NCBI GenBank assembly: GCA_016649745.1
Contig: JAENXD010000008.1
Coordinates: 1-32,727, forward strand
Direction: 5' to 3'
Length of the DNA: 32,727 nucleotides
From: Flavobacteriaceae bacterium
Lineage (GTDB): Bacteria > Bacteroidota > Bacteroidia > Flavobacteriales > Flavobacteriaceae
The notes under the pieces: model-generated
Seen by the model: the letters and a program-made list of their open reading frames with translations, nothing else
Told to the model about the DNA's origin: nothing
Databases searched by the model: none
Position numbers and translations under genes: made by a program
Shown here: piece after piece, positions 19,833-28,533 of the stretch
Numbering within the stretch: position 1 is the first letter of the stretch
Layout: each line of letters starts with the position of its first letter

Positions 19833-21188
19833 TTAACTCTTTATTATTACAGCATCATCAACATCTTTTACTCTCACAACCAACACTGCCGCAATTAAAA
19901 ATGAAATTCCACTAACAACTAATGCATAAATGGCATCGCCGCCATAAAAATATTTCACCATTGGCCCGCCTATTAAAGCATTTATAATTTGAGGAATTAC
20001 AATAAAGAAATTAAATATCCCCATATAAACGCCCATTTTTTTAGGTGGAATTGACCCTGCCAAAATAGCATAAGGCATCGCTAAAATACTTGCCCAGGCA
20101 ATTCCTACGCCAAGCATAGACAGAATTAACCAATTTTCATTGGGCATAAAATAAACTGAAATCAATCCGATACCACCAACAACCAATGAAAAGGCATGCG
20201 TCTTTTTTCTTCCAATCTTTTTGGCAATAGCCGGTAAAAAGAAAGCGTAAACAGCTGAAACCGCATTGTAAACACCAAATAAAATACCCACCCAGTCACC
20301 TGCAATATTATAGGCAAGGCTATGTGAATCATCTAATGCCAATCCGTAAATATGATGAGCAATTGCAGGCGTTGCAAACACCCACATCCCAAATAAACCG
20401 AACCATGAGAAAAACTGAACCGAGCTTAATTGTCGCATCGTTAAAGGCATTTTCTTAAAATCGGAGAATATATTCAACAAACTCGATTTTTCTTCAACTT
20501 CAGATTCTTCATGTTTTGAATCCACTGGAAATTGAGCAACTTCTTCAGGCGAATATTCTTTTGTTGTAAAAACGGTGATTAGAATACTTATGACTAAAAC
20601 CGCCGCACCAATAATAAAGGAGAGTATTAAATTTGTTGGTACTTCTCCAGGTTCTGCTTCATTTAAAACGCCAAACCAATTTGTTAACACATAAGGCAAC
20701 CAAGAGCCTATAACTGCTCCAATACCAATTAAAATTGTTTGAACACTAAATCCGAGCGTCCTTTGATCTGAAGGCAAAATATCGGCAACCAAAGCCCTAA
20801 AAGGTTCCATGGCCACGTTAAATGATGCATCCATAATCATCAACATCCCGGCACCTACCCATAAGGATGGCATAATAGCTATAAACATGTCAGCGTTTGG
20901 CATTAAAACCAACCCAACAGAAGCCAATAATGCACCCGTTAAAAAATAGGGACGTCTTCGACCAAGTTTGGTCCAGGTTCTATCGCTGTAATACCCTATT
21001 ATAGGCTGAACTATTAAACCTGTTAAAGGAGCAACAATCCAAAACCAAGACAATTCATGAACATCGGCTCCAAAATTTTGCAATATTCTACTGGCATTGG
21101 CATTTTGCAGCGCAAAACCCATTTGAATTCCCAAGAAACCGAAACTCATGTTCCAAATATCCCAGAAACTTAGTTTCCGTTTTTCCAT
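19833..21188 (-). CDS. MFS sugar transporter (GPH/SUC-type, probable maltose/maltodextrin importer)
   Basis: Many hydrophobic segments; GYYSDRTWTKLGRRRPYFLTGAL motif; first gene of an operon with pgmB and GH65. Confidence 0.88.
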   Translation of the reverse strand: MEKRKLSFWDIWNMSFGFLGIQMGFALQNANASRILQNFGADVHELSWFWIVAPLTGLIVQPIIGYYSDRTWTKLGRRRPYFLTGALLASVGLVLMPNADMFIAIMPSLWVGAGMLMIMDASFNVAMEPFRALVADILPSDQRTLGFSVQTILIGIGAVIGSWLPYVLTNWFGVLNEAEPGEVPTNLILSFIIGAAVLVISILITVFTTKEYSPEEVAQFPVDSKHEESEVEEKSSLLNIFSDFKKMPLTMRQLSSVQFFSWFGLFGMWVFATPAIAHHIYGLALDDSHSLAYNIAGDWVGILFGVYNAVSAVYAFFLPAIAKKIGRKKTHAFSLVVGGIGLISVYFMPNENWLILSMLGVGIAWASILAMPYAILAGSIPPKKMGVYMGIFNFFIVIPQIINALIGGPMVKYFYGGDAIYALVVSGISFLIAAVLVVRVKDVDDAVIIKS

Positions 21189-21366
21189 AATGTAAATGTT
21201 AAAAATATTAATACAAGCTAAAGCCCATAAGTTTTAGTTGTTATTTTTGTGTGAAGTGTGAAAATAGTACATGTAAAATCTCTTTTACAGGGCGAATATA
21301 TAAATTATTTTTTAACTTTTAATTTTTTTTATGCTACGATTTAAGCCGAAATATAACAAATCGAGT

Positions 21367-21381
21367 ACTCTAACCTTTGCG
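21367..21381. promoter_or_regulatory. Candidate LacI-family operator upstream of the MFS-led operon (ACTCTAACCTTTGCG)
   Basis: 14/15 identical to ACTCTAACGTTTGCG at 22632-22646 upstream of susC; about 180 bp upstream of the MFS start codon. Confidence 0.5.
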
Positions 21382-21450
21382 CTCAATCAAATTTTTTTTG
21401 TAATTGATAAATTTAATAGGAGAATTGCTGTTAAAATCTTAAAAACATTT

Positions 21451-22476
21451 TTAATTCACTGACAAGGTGGATTTTCTAATTTTTAGATTTGTAGAAATAA
21501 CTACTTTTTGAAATTCGGCAGGTGCTGTATTCTCAATTCTATTTATTAATAATTCGGCCGCTTGTTTTCCCATTAAGAACCCGTGTTGTTCAACGCAAGT
21601 TAATGGCGGATAGGTAAATTCTGAAATCAATCCGCTGGTAAAACCTATAATGGCAATTTCTTTAGGGATATTCAGTCCTTTTTCTTTCGCTAATTTTAAA
21701 GCTATCGCTGCGTATATTTCGTTAACGGCCAAAATGGCGTCGGGTGGGTTTGCAACATTGATAACCTTTTCAATTTGTTCATATAAATCCTTTTCATCGT
21801 CTATTTTATAAATCAAACTTTCATCCACTTTAATTCCTTGACTTGTAAGCGCTTTTAAATACCCTTCCTTTCGTAATGAGCCCACCGTAATAAAATCATG
21901 AGTTGTTATTAATGCGATGCGCCTTGAACCAATTTCAATTAAATGGTTTGTCGCTTTAAAGGCACCTCCTATGTCGTCAATAATCACTTTATCACATTGA
22001 ATTTCATCATTAATTCTATCAAATAACACCAACGGAAAATCATCAGAAATTAATGCCTCAAAATGTTTGAAATTTTGATTTTGTTGTGTTTCTCTTGCGA
22101 TTGATACAATTAATCCGTCCACACTTCCATTAGTGAGCACTCCCATGTTTGAAACCTCTTTTTCGTAAGACTCATTGGATAAGCATACCATAACATTGTA
22201 TCCTTTTTCCGTGGCATATTTTTCAATTCCGTTGATTACCGTCGAAAAAAAATGATGAACAATTTCGGGAATAATAACTCCTATTACTGAAGTTTTTTGG
22301 TTGCGAAGCTGTAAAGCTAAATTGTTTGGCTTGTAGTGATAATAATCTGCGAAAGCCTTAATTTTCCCTCTTGTTTCTTCACTAATTTCATGACTGTCCT
22401 TTAATGCTTTTGAAACCGTTGAAATAGATACTCCAAACTCTTTTGCAATCTTTTTTAAGGTAATTCTTGGTTTCAT
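21451..22476 (-). CDS. LacI-family transcriptional regulator
   Basis: N-terminal HTH ITLKKIAKEFGVSISTVSKALKDSHEISEETRGKI; periplasmic-binding-protein-like domain; divergent from susC. Confidence 0.94.
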   Translation of the reverse strand: MKPRITLKKIAKEFGVSISTVSKALKDSHEISEETRGKIKAFADYYHYKPNNLALQLRNQKTSVIGVIIPEIVHHFFSTVINGIEKYATEKGYNVMVCLSNESYEKEVSNMGVLTNGSVDGLIVSIARETQQNQNFKHFEALISDDFPLVLFDRINDEIQCDKVIIDDIGGAFKATNHLIEIGSRRIALITTHDFITVGSLRKEGYLKALTSQGIKVDESLIYKIDDEKDLYEQIEKVINVANPPDAILAVNEIYAAIALKLAKEKGLNIPKEIAIIGFTSGLISEFTYPPLTCVEQHGFLMGKQAAELLINRIENTAPAEFQKVVISTNLKIRKSTLSVN

Positions 22477-22502
22477 TTTTATGAGCTAAAGTATATGTTC
22501 TA

Positions 22503-22510
22503 CAAATATA
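22503..22510 (-). promoter_or_regulatory. Candidate -7 element (TATATTTG) of the lacI-family gene
   Basis: Exact TAnnTTTG match on the minus strand 26 nt upstream of the ATG; -33 element weak. Confidence 0.4.
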
Positions 22511-22631
22511 AACTTTATACTTAAAAACAGAAAGGTTTAAAGAAGAACAATTGGAGAAACTTCGGTTTAAAATTCGAAAAATTGACTTAATAGGGGCTAA
22601 ACGAACAAAACCTTAGAAATAAAACCTTGAA

Positions 22632-22646
22632 ACTCTAACGTTTGCG
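22632..22646. promoter_or_regulatory. Candidate LacI-family operator 1 upstream of susC
   Basis: ACTCTAACGTTTGCG; AACGTT core with CGTTTGCG half. Confidence 0.55.
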
Positions 22647-22663
22647 TAAAAAAGTTATAAACA

Positions 22664-22677
22664 CGAAAACGTTTGCG
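22664..22677. promoter_or_regulatory. Candidate LacI-family operator 2 upstream of susC
   Basis: CGAAAACGTTTGCG, near-perfect palindrome with central CG, typical of LacI-family operators; CGTTTGCG is 31 bp from the same string in operator 1. Confidence 0.65.
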
Positions 22678-22800
22678 GAGCTTTAATAATTATGCTTGTC
22701 ATTGTTAAATAAATGTTAAGTCCTTAACTTCACAAAGTGAAATGTAATAAAATAGTACAAATTTTTAAAACAAACTTAATTATTAATTAACTTAAAATAG

Positions 22801-25797
22801 ATGAAAAATTTTAAATTTTATTTGTTTAATGTCATGCTTCTTTTACCTGTAGTGCTATTTGCCCAGCAAACCGTTAAAGGAAAAGTTACGGAAGCAACAG
22901 GTGGTACAGCACTTCCTGGAGTTGGCGTTATTATTAAAGGAACTACTATAGGTACCGCAACAGATTTTGACGGAAACTTTACTATAGAAAATGTTAAACC
23001 TGAAGATGTTTTAGTATTCTCTTATATAGGATTCACTACACAATCAGTTACTGTAGATAACAATACAACTGTTAATGTTGCTTTATCAGAAAGTGCTGAA
23101 ACTTTAGATGAACTTGTTATTATTGGTTATGGATCAGTCAAAAAGAAAGACAAAACTGGGGCAGCCGTCAAAATTTCTGCTGATGATCTAAATCAAGGTA
23201 CACTTGTAGATCCTATCCAAGCAATTCAGGGTAAAGCAGCTGGTGTTAGTGTTACCAAACAAGGAGGTGACCCAAACTCAGGTTTTAATGTAAGAATTAG
23301 AGGTGCCGCTGGTTTTGCAGCTGGAGGTGACCCTTTATATGTTGTTAATGGTGTTAGAGGAGTAGATATTACTACCATTGCTCCTGAAGACATTACTTCA
23401 TTTGATATATTAAAAGATGCAGCCTCTACAGCGATATATGGTGCAGATGGTGCAAATGGTGTTGTATTTATAACCACAAAATCTGGGGTAAAAGGAAATG
23501 CTAAAATTGAATATAATACGTATGTTGCTTTAGATGAAGTTTCTAATAAATTAGGTCTTCAATCTGCAAAAAGTTACAGAGATTATATTGATGCAAACCA
23601 AGATAAATACGGTGACTTTAATGATGCCGGAGGTAATGTTGATTGGCAAAATGAAGTATACAGACCAGGTATAACTTTAAACAATAATTTAGCAATTTCA
23701 GGAGGTTCTGAAACTAGTAATTATAGAGCTTCTATAACTAATACAGATTTTGAAGGAGTAATTAATGGTTCTAATAAAAATAGAACTACTGGTAGATTAG
23801 ATTTGAATCAAAAATCTTTTGACGACAAATTAAATATTACCATGGGTATGTCTGCTTCCATAGAAAAAAACGAATATATTAATTATGGAAGTAATGAACC
23901 TACTGATGCATTATTTCAATCTTTTCAAAGACTCCCAACAGATCCTATTTATAATGCCGATGGTAGTTATTTTGAAACAACAAGAGTATTTAACTACTAT
24001 AACCCAGCAGCAAGTTTAAATCAAATTCAAAATGAAAGAGATGCAAAAAAATACACAGGAAATTTAGGTTTAGATTATACTTTTATTGAAGGTTTAAATG
24101 GAGTTGTAAACTTAAGTTATTTAAGAAACGATAGTGAGTCTACTTATTTTGAACCCAGATACAGCAATACAATTGGAACACAAAATACGCTGATAAGAGC
24201 TGGTTACGGTAAAAGATCTTATGAAAACTGGGCACAAGGAATGCTTGAAGGAACCTTAACTTATAAGAAAACTTTTAACGATGTTCACAACCTTACTGCT
24301 TTAACTGGTTATTCATACAGAAAACAAAATTGGGATGGATTCTTAGCAGAAGGAAGAGAACCTATTTCAAACTCATTAGGAGCAGATAAACTTCAAAATT
24401 TTGAAGATGTTCAATTAGGTGATCTAGAATCATACAAAGGTGATAGAACCGATATTGGCGTTTTTGCACGTGCTATGTACGATTATAATTCAAAATATTA
24501 TTTAACTGCGATGATTCGAAGAGATGGATCATCAGTTTTTGGAGATAACAATCAATGGGGTTGGTTCCCTTCAGTTCAAGTCGCTTGGAATATGGCTAAC
24601 GAAGACTTTATTAAAAATAACAGTCAGTTCATCAACTTATTAAAGTTAAGAGCCAGTTGGGGTATTTCAGGTAACAGTAACATTGATAGCTATCTGTCTT
24701 ATTTAAGAGTTGGTCCTTCTGAAACTTCTTCAATTGATCCTGTAACAGGAGACCCAATTGTAAATTTAGATTATTATAATAATGGAAACCCAGATTTAAA
24801 ATGGGATGAAAACGAAGAAATTAACTTAGGTTTAGATTTTGGAGTTTTAGACAACAGAATTTCAGGTTCCTTGGAATACTATTCTAAAAAAATAACAGAT
24901 ATGTTATCGGTTTATGATGTACCGACTGAAACAAATTATGCCGGAAAAATTTATTATAATGGCGGAGAAATGAAAAACTCAGGTTTTGAAGCAACATTAA
25001 TTGGAAAAGTATTTAATTCCGATAATTTTAAATGGAATACTACATTTACTTTCTCCAAAAACAATATGGAAGTCGTATCTCTTGATGGTGGAAAATATGA
25101 TTTGGCTTATAGAGATGTTGGATATATTTCAGCTCCAGGTATTGTTGGTGTTGCAACACAACGTATGCTACCGAAACATGATTTAGGAACTTTCTTTGGT
25201 TTTGAATATGCTGGAGTTAGTGAAGAAGGAAAGTGGTTAATTAAAGGTAATGACAATGAAATTTATTATTTAGATGATGTTTCTCAATCTGATTTACATA
25301 AAAAACCAATTGGAAATGCATTACCTGATTTTGAAATGGGATGGAGCAATAATTTGAACTATAAAGATTTTGATTTAAGCATGTCATTTAGAGCTGTTGT
25401 AGGCAATGATATTTACAATGCTACCAAGCAAGTTTTTGGTAACCCTGATTATATTACTCAAAGAAACGTACTTGATGAAGCATTTGCTTTAGACGGATAT
25501 GTTAGTGGAGCTTACCAAGCCTTAAGTTATTATATTGAAGATGGAAGTTTTATTAAATTAGATAATGTAAACTTAGGATATACATTCCCAAAAACCATCT
25601 TTAAAAATATAGGTAAACTAAGAGTCTATACATCCATAAATAATGTATTTACTTTAACAAATTATGATGGAATAGACCCTGAAGTTAACTTTAGTGGAGG
25701 AGATAAAGATAAAGGTGAAATTTATTTTGGTATAGATCAATATAATATTTATCCAAAAACGCGTACAATTACTTTTGGTATAAACGTTGAATTATAA
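22801..25797 (+). CDS. susC: SusC-like TonB-dependent outer membrane transporter
   Basis: Signal LLLPVVLFAQ, carboxypeptidase-D-regulatory-like domain (VKGKVTEATGGTALPGVGVIIKGTTIGTATDFDGNFTI), plug domain IRGAAGFAAGGDPLYVVNGVRG...ILKDAASTAIYGADGANGVVFITTK, C-terminal beta barrel. Confidence 0.96.
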   Translation: MKNFKFYLFNVMLLLPVVLFAQQTVKGKVTEATGGTALPGVGVIIKGTTIGTATDFDGNFTIENVKPEDVLVFSYIGFTTQSVTVDNNTTVNVALSESAETLDELVIIGYGSVKKKDKTGAAVKISADDLNQGTLVDPIQAIQGKAAGVSVTKQGGDPNSGFNVRIRGAAGFAAGGDPLYVVNGVRGVDITTIAPEDITSFDILKDAASTAIYGADGANGVVFITTKSGVKGNAKIEYNTYVALDEVSNKLGLQSAKSYRDYIDANQDKYGDFNDAGGNVDWQNEVYRPGITLNNNLAISGGSETSNYRASITNTDFEGVINGSNKNRTTGRLDLNQKSFDDKLNITMGMSASIEKNEYINYGSNEPTDALFQSFQRLPTDPIYNADGSYFETTRVFNYYNPAASLNQIQNERDAKKYTGNLGLDYTFIEGLNGVVNLSYLRNDSESTYFEPRYSNTIGTQNTLIRAGYGKRSYENWAQGMLEGTLTYKKTFNDVHNLTALTGYSYRKQNWDGFLAEGREPISNSLGADKLQNFEDVQLGDLESYKGDRTDIGVFARAMYDYNSKYYLTAMIRRDGSSVFGDNNQWGWFPSVQVAWNMANEDFIKNNSQFINLLKLRASWGISGNSNIDSYLSYLRVGPSETSSIDPVTGDPIVNLDYYNNGNPDLKWDENEEINLGLDFGVLDNRISGSLEYYSKKITDMLSVYDVPTETNYAGKIYYNGGEMKNSGFEATLIGKVFNSDNFKWNTTFTFSKNNMEVVSLDGGKYDLAYRDVGYISAPGIVGVATQRMLPKHDLGTFFGFEYAGVSEEGKWLIKGNDNEIYYLDDVSQSDLHKKPIGNALPDFEMGWSNNLNYKDFDLSMSFRAVVGNDIYNATKQVFGNPDYITQRNVLDEAFALDGYVSGAYQALSYYIEDGSFIKLDNVNLGYTFPKTIFKNIGKLRVYTSINNVFTLTNYDGIDPEVNFSGGDKDKGEIYFGIDQYNIYPKTRTITFGINVEL

Positions 25798-25807
25798 TAT
25801 AAAGAAA

Positions 25808-27319
25808 ATGAAATATATATATAAAATTGCAATCGTACTTATAGCTAGTTTTTCGCTATACAATTGCACAGAATTAGAGAGTGAAATTTCAGATTTTATT
25901 CCAGGAGATCAATACCCTGAAAATTCGGCACAAGCTATTCGAGTTGCTAACCCTGTATTCACAAAAACCCAAAGCATGTTAGATGGTGGCGGATGGTGGT
26001 TTCTTCAAGAAGTTCCCAGTGATGAGGCTGTAGCTCCAACAAGAGGTGCTGACTGGGATGACGGTGGAAAATGGCGTGTTTTACATACACATACTTGGGG
26101 AACTAATACTGAGGCCATTAACCAATTATGGGGATTAATTTATGACGCCGTTCCAAGAGCCAATAGAGCAATTGAGTTATTGGAAGTAAATGCAGAAAAC
26201 CCAGAAGTTACTACCGTATTAGCACAAACAATCGTTGCTAGGGCATATTATTACTATTTGGCTATTGACAATTATGGTGATGTACCGTTCCCTAGAACTT
26301 TCACAAATGCTGATGAGTTTCCATCTAGAACACCAAGAGCAGAAGTTTTTCAAACCATTGTTCAAGATATATTAGATAATATTGACAATCTTCCAACCCC
26401 TACACCTGGTGTAGCTTCAAGTTCGGTAAATAAAGGAACTGCTTATGCTTTATTAGCAAAATTATATTTAAATGCTGAAGTATATACAGGAACTCCAATG
26501 TGGACAGAAACCATTGATGCGTGTAATGATCTTATGAGCTTAGGTTATACCTTAGAAGGAAATCCATTAGCTCCTTTTGTTACAGATAATGGTGCTTCTA
26601 AAGAAAATATCTATACAATCGCTTATGATGAGAATAAATTCACTGGGTTTAATATTCATATGAGAACCTTGCATTATTTATCTCAACAAACATTTAATAT
26701 GGATGTTGCTCCGTGGAATGGTTTTGCTATTTTGGAAAGCACATACAACCTATTTGGAAATTCAGATTTAAGAGCCGACGGATTATTAGTTGGGCAACAA
26801 TATGCTAAAGATGGCACTGAAATTATTGATGATGTTGTTGGTGCAAATTTAATTTTAACGCCTACTATTCCTGCGTTATTAATAGATGCAAACACTTATA
26901 CTTTAAATGAAATTCGTAATTCAGGTGTTCGTGTGGCCAAATGGGAAATAAAAGAAGGTGCTAAAGGAAATTTGAGCAATGACTTTGCAATTTTTAGATT
27001 GGCAGATTTTAAATTAATGAAAGCAGAAGCGCTAGTGCGATTAAATGGAAATGGAGCCGGTGATGCTTTAGTAAATGAGATTAAGCTGAGATCTAATGCA
27101 ACAATTACAGGGAATTATTCACTTCAAGATATCCTAGATGAAAGAGGAAGAGAATTATTATGGGAAGGCGCACGAAGACAAGATTTAATTCGATTTGGAA
27201 AATTCAATAATGCTTGGTGGGAAAAAAACACTTCAGCTGTAACTAGAAATATTTTCCCTGTGCCTCAATTTGCAATAAATGCAAATAATAATTTATTGCC
27301 TCAAAACCCAGGATACTAA
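25808..27319 (+). CDS. susD: SusD-like starch-binding outer membrane lipoprotein (RagB/SusD family)
   Basis: Lipobox SFSLYNC; TPR-like SusD features (NRAIELLEVN, IVARAYYYYLAIDNYGDVP, YALLAKLYLNAEVYTG, ILDERGRELLWEGARRQDLIRFGKF). The ORF track ATG at 25787 overlaps susC; ATG 25808 gives a better signal peptide. Confidence 0.95.
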   Translation: MKYIYKIAIVLIASFSLYNCTELESEISDFIPGDQYPENSAQAIRVANPVFTKTQSMLDGGGWWFLQEVPSDEAVAPTRGADWDDGGKWRVLHTHTWGTNTEAINQLWGLIYDAVPRANRAIELLEVNAENPEVTTVLAQTIVARAYYYYLAIDNYGDVPFPRTFTNADEFPSRTPRAEVFQTIVQDILDNIDNLPTPTPGVASSSVNKGTAYALLAKLYLNAEVYTGTPMWTETIDACNDLMSLGYTLEGNPLAPFVTDNGASKENIYTIAYDENKFTGFNIHMRTLHYLSQQTFNMDVAPWNGFAILESTYNLFGNSDLRADGLLVGQQYAKDGTEIIDDVVGANLILTPTIPALLIDANTYTLNEIRNSGVRVAKWEIKEGAKGNLSNDFAIFRLADFKLMKAEALVRLNGNGAGDALVNEIKLRSNATITGNYSLQDILDERGRELLWEGARRQDLIRFGKFNNAWWEKNTSAVTRNIFPVPQFAINANNNLLPQNPGY

Positions 27320-27335
27320 TTAAAACTATATTAAA

Positions 27336-28511
27336 ATGAAAAAATTAAAATTTATACTAATATTACTTTTATCCATAAGTATTTGGTCATGCGAGGATGA
27401 TGATGCCGATATCGATATTTTTCCGTCTGAAACTGTTGAAGGAGTTGCAGTGTTAAATACACCTAACGTAATTGACTTTGAAATTACGGAAACCACAGAT
27501 GTTGTTGTTGGAAACGAAAATGAAATAGCGACAACTTTTACGTGGTCTAAGGTAACGGGAAATTATAATGGTTCTATACTTTATTTTCTTGAAATGGATA
27601 TAAAAGGAAATAACTTTAAAAATGGCGTTTATGCACCTTTAGGCAGTCAAGGAACTACTGAATTATCTAAAGAAATCAGTAATAGCGACTTAAACTTAGC
27701 CGTAAATGCTATTAACACCCAACTTGTCACATTAGGTTCTGCATTAAAGGTTGACTTTTCAACTGCCACTGAATTTGATATAAGAGTTGTTAGTGTTGCC
27801 GATATTTCTAAAGATAAAAGTTTTTCAGAACCAATCACAATCAACATAAATGCTTACGAAAAAATAGTTGTTATTGAACCACAATTATTTATTGCAGGTT
27901 CAGTTCAATCATATTATGGCAAAAGTAATTGGAATCCAGAACAAGGTCTAGAAATGAGATACATTGGTGATGGAACTACAAAAGTTTTTGAAGCTTATCT
28001 AAAGGCAACCGAAGGTGATATCTTTAAATTTATTTCAAATCAAGCAGTTTGGGATAATGTAGTGGGCAATTATGGTGTTATTGATGGTGCGCAGGATGGT
28101 AATTTGATCAATAGTAGCGATAGTGGAAATATTGAAATTCCTGAGGAAGGACAATATTATATAAAAGTTGATATTGATAATCTAACTTATAAATTGATTA
28201 AAATGCAATGGGGAGTTATTGGTAATGCCACACCTAATGGTTGGGATGGAGAAACGCCTATGACATACGATTTTAACACAAATACTTGGGAAATTACACT
28301 AAGCTTAACTGATGGTGAAGTTAAATTCCGTTCCAAATCGTTATCCAACGCAGTTTTTGGTGCTGGAGAAGAGTGGATCTGGAAGTTTAATGTTGGAACA
28401 AATTTAAACGCCTGGGATGAAGGTGAAGGAAACTTTGTCGTTAGTGCTGGAAGCGCATCACTTACACTTAAAATTGGATTTAAAGGTGATGCTGTTGTTA
28501 CTGGTATTTAA
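27336..28511 (+). CDS. SusE/SusF-like outer membrane starch-binding lipoprotein
   Basis: Lipobox LSISIWSC; SusE N-terminal domain (TTFTWSKVTGNYNGSILYFLEMD) and two C-terminal carbohydrate-binding-like modules. Confidence 0.87.
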   Translation: MKKLKFILILLLSISIWSCEDDDADIDIFPSETVEGVAVLNTPNVIDFEITETTDVVVGNENEIATTFTWSKVTGNYNGSILYFLEMDIKGNNFKNGVYAPLGSQGTTELSKEISNSDLNLAVNAINTQLVTLGSALKVDFSTATEFDIRVVSVADISKDKSFSEPITININAYEKIVVIEPQLFIAGSVQSYYGKSNWNPEQGLEMRYIGDGTTKVFEAYLKATEGDIFKFISNQAVWDNVVGNYGVIDGAQDGNLINSSDSGNIEIPEEGQYYIKVDIDNLTYKLIKMQWGVIGNATPNGWDGETPMTYDFNTNTWEITLSLTDGEVKFRSKSLSNAVFGAGEEWIWKFNVGTNLNAWDEGEGNFVVSAGSASLTLKIGFKGDAVVTGI

Positions 28512-28533
28512 TATTTAAAATAAAACATATAAT

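Noticed and set aside
25787-25807. susC-susD overlap using ATG 25787
   Set aside because: The internal ATG at 25808 gives a better lipoprotein signal peptide and removes the overlap, so translational coupling by overlap is not supported.
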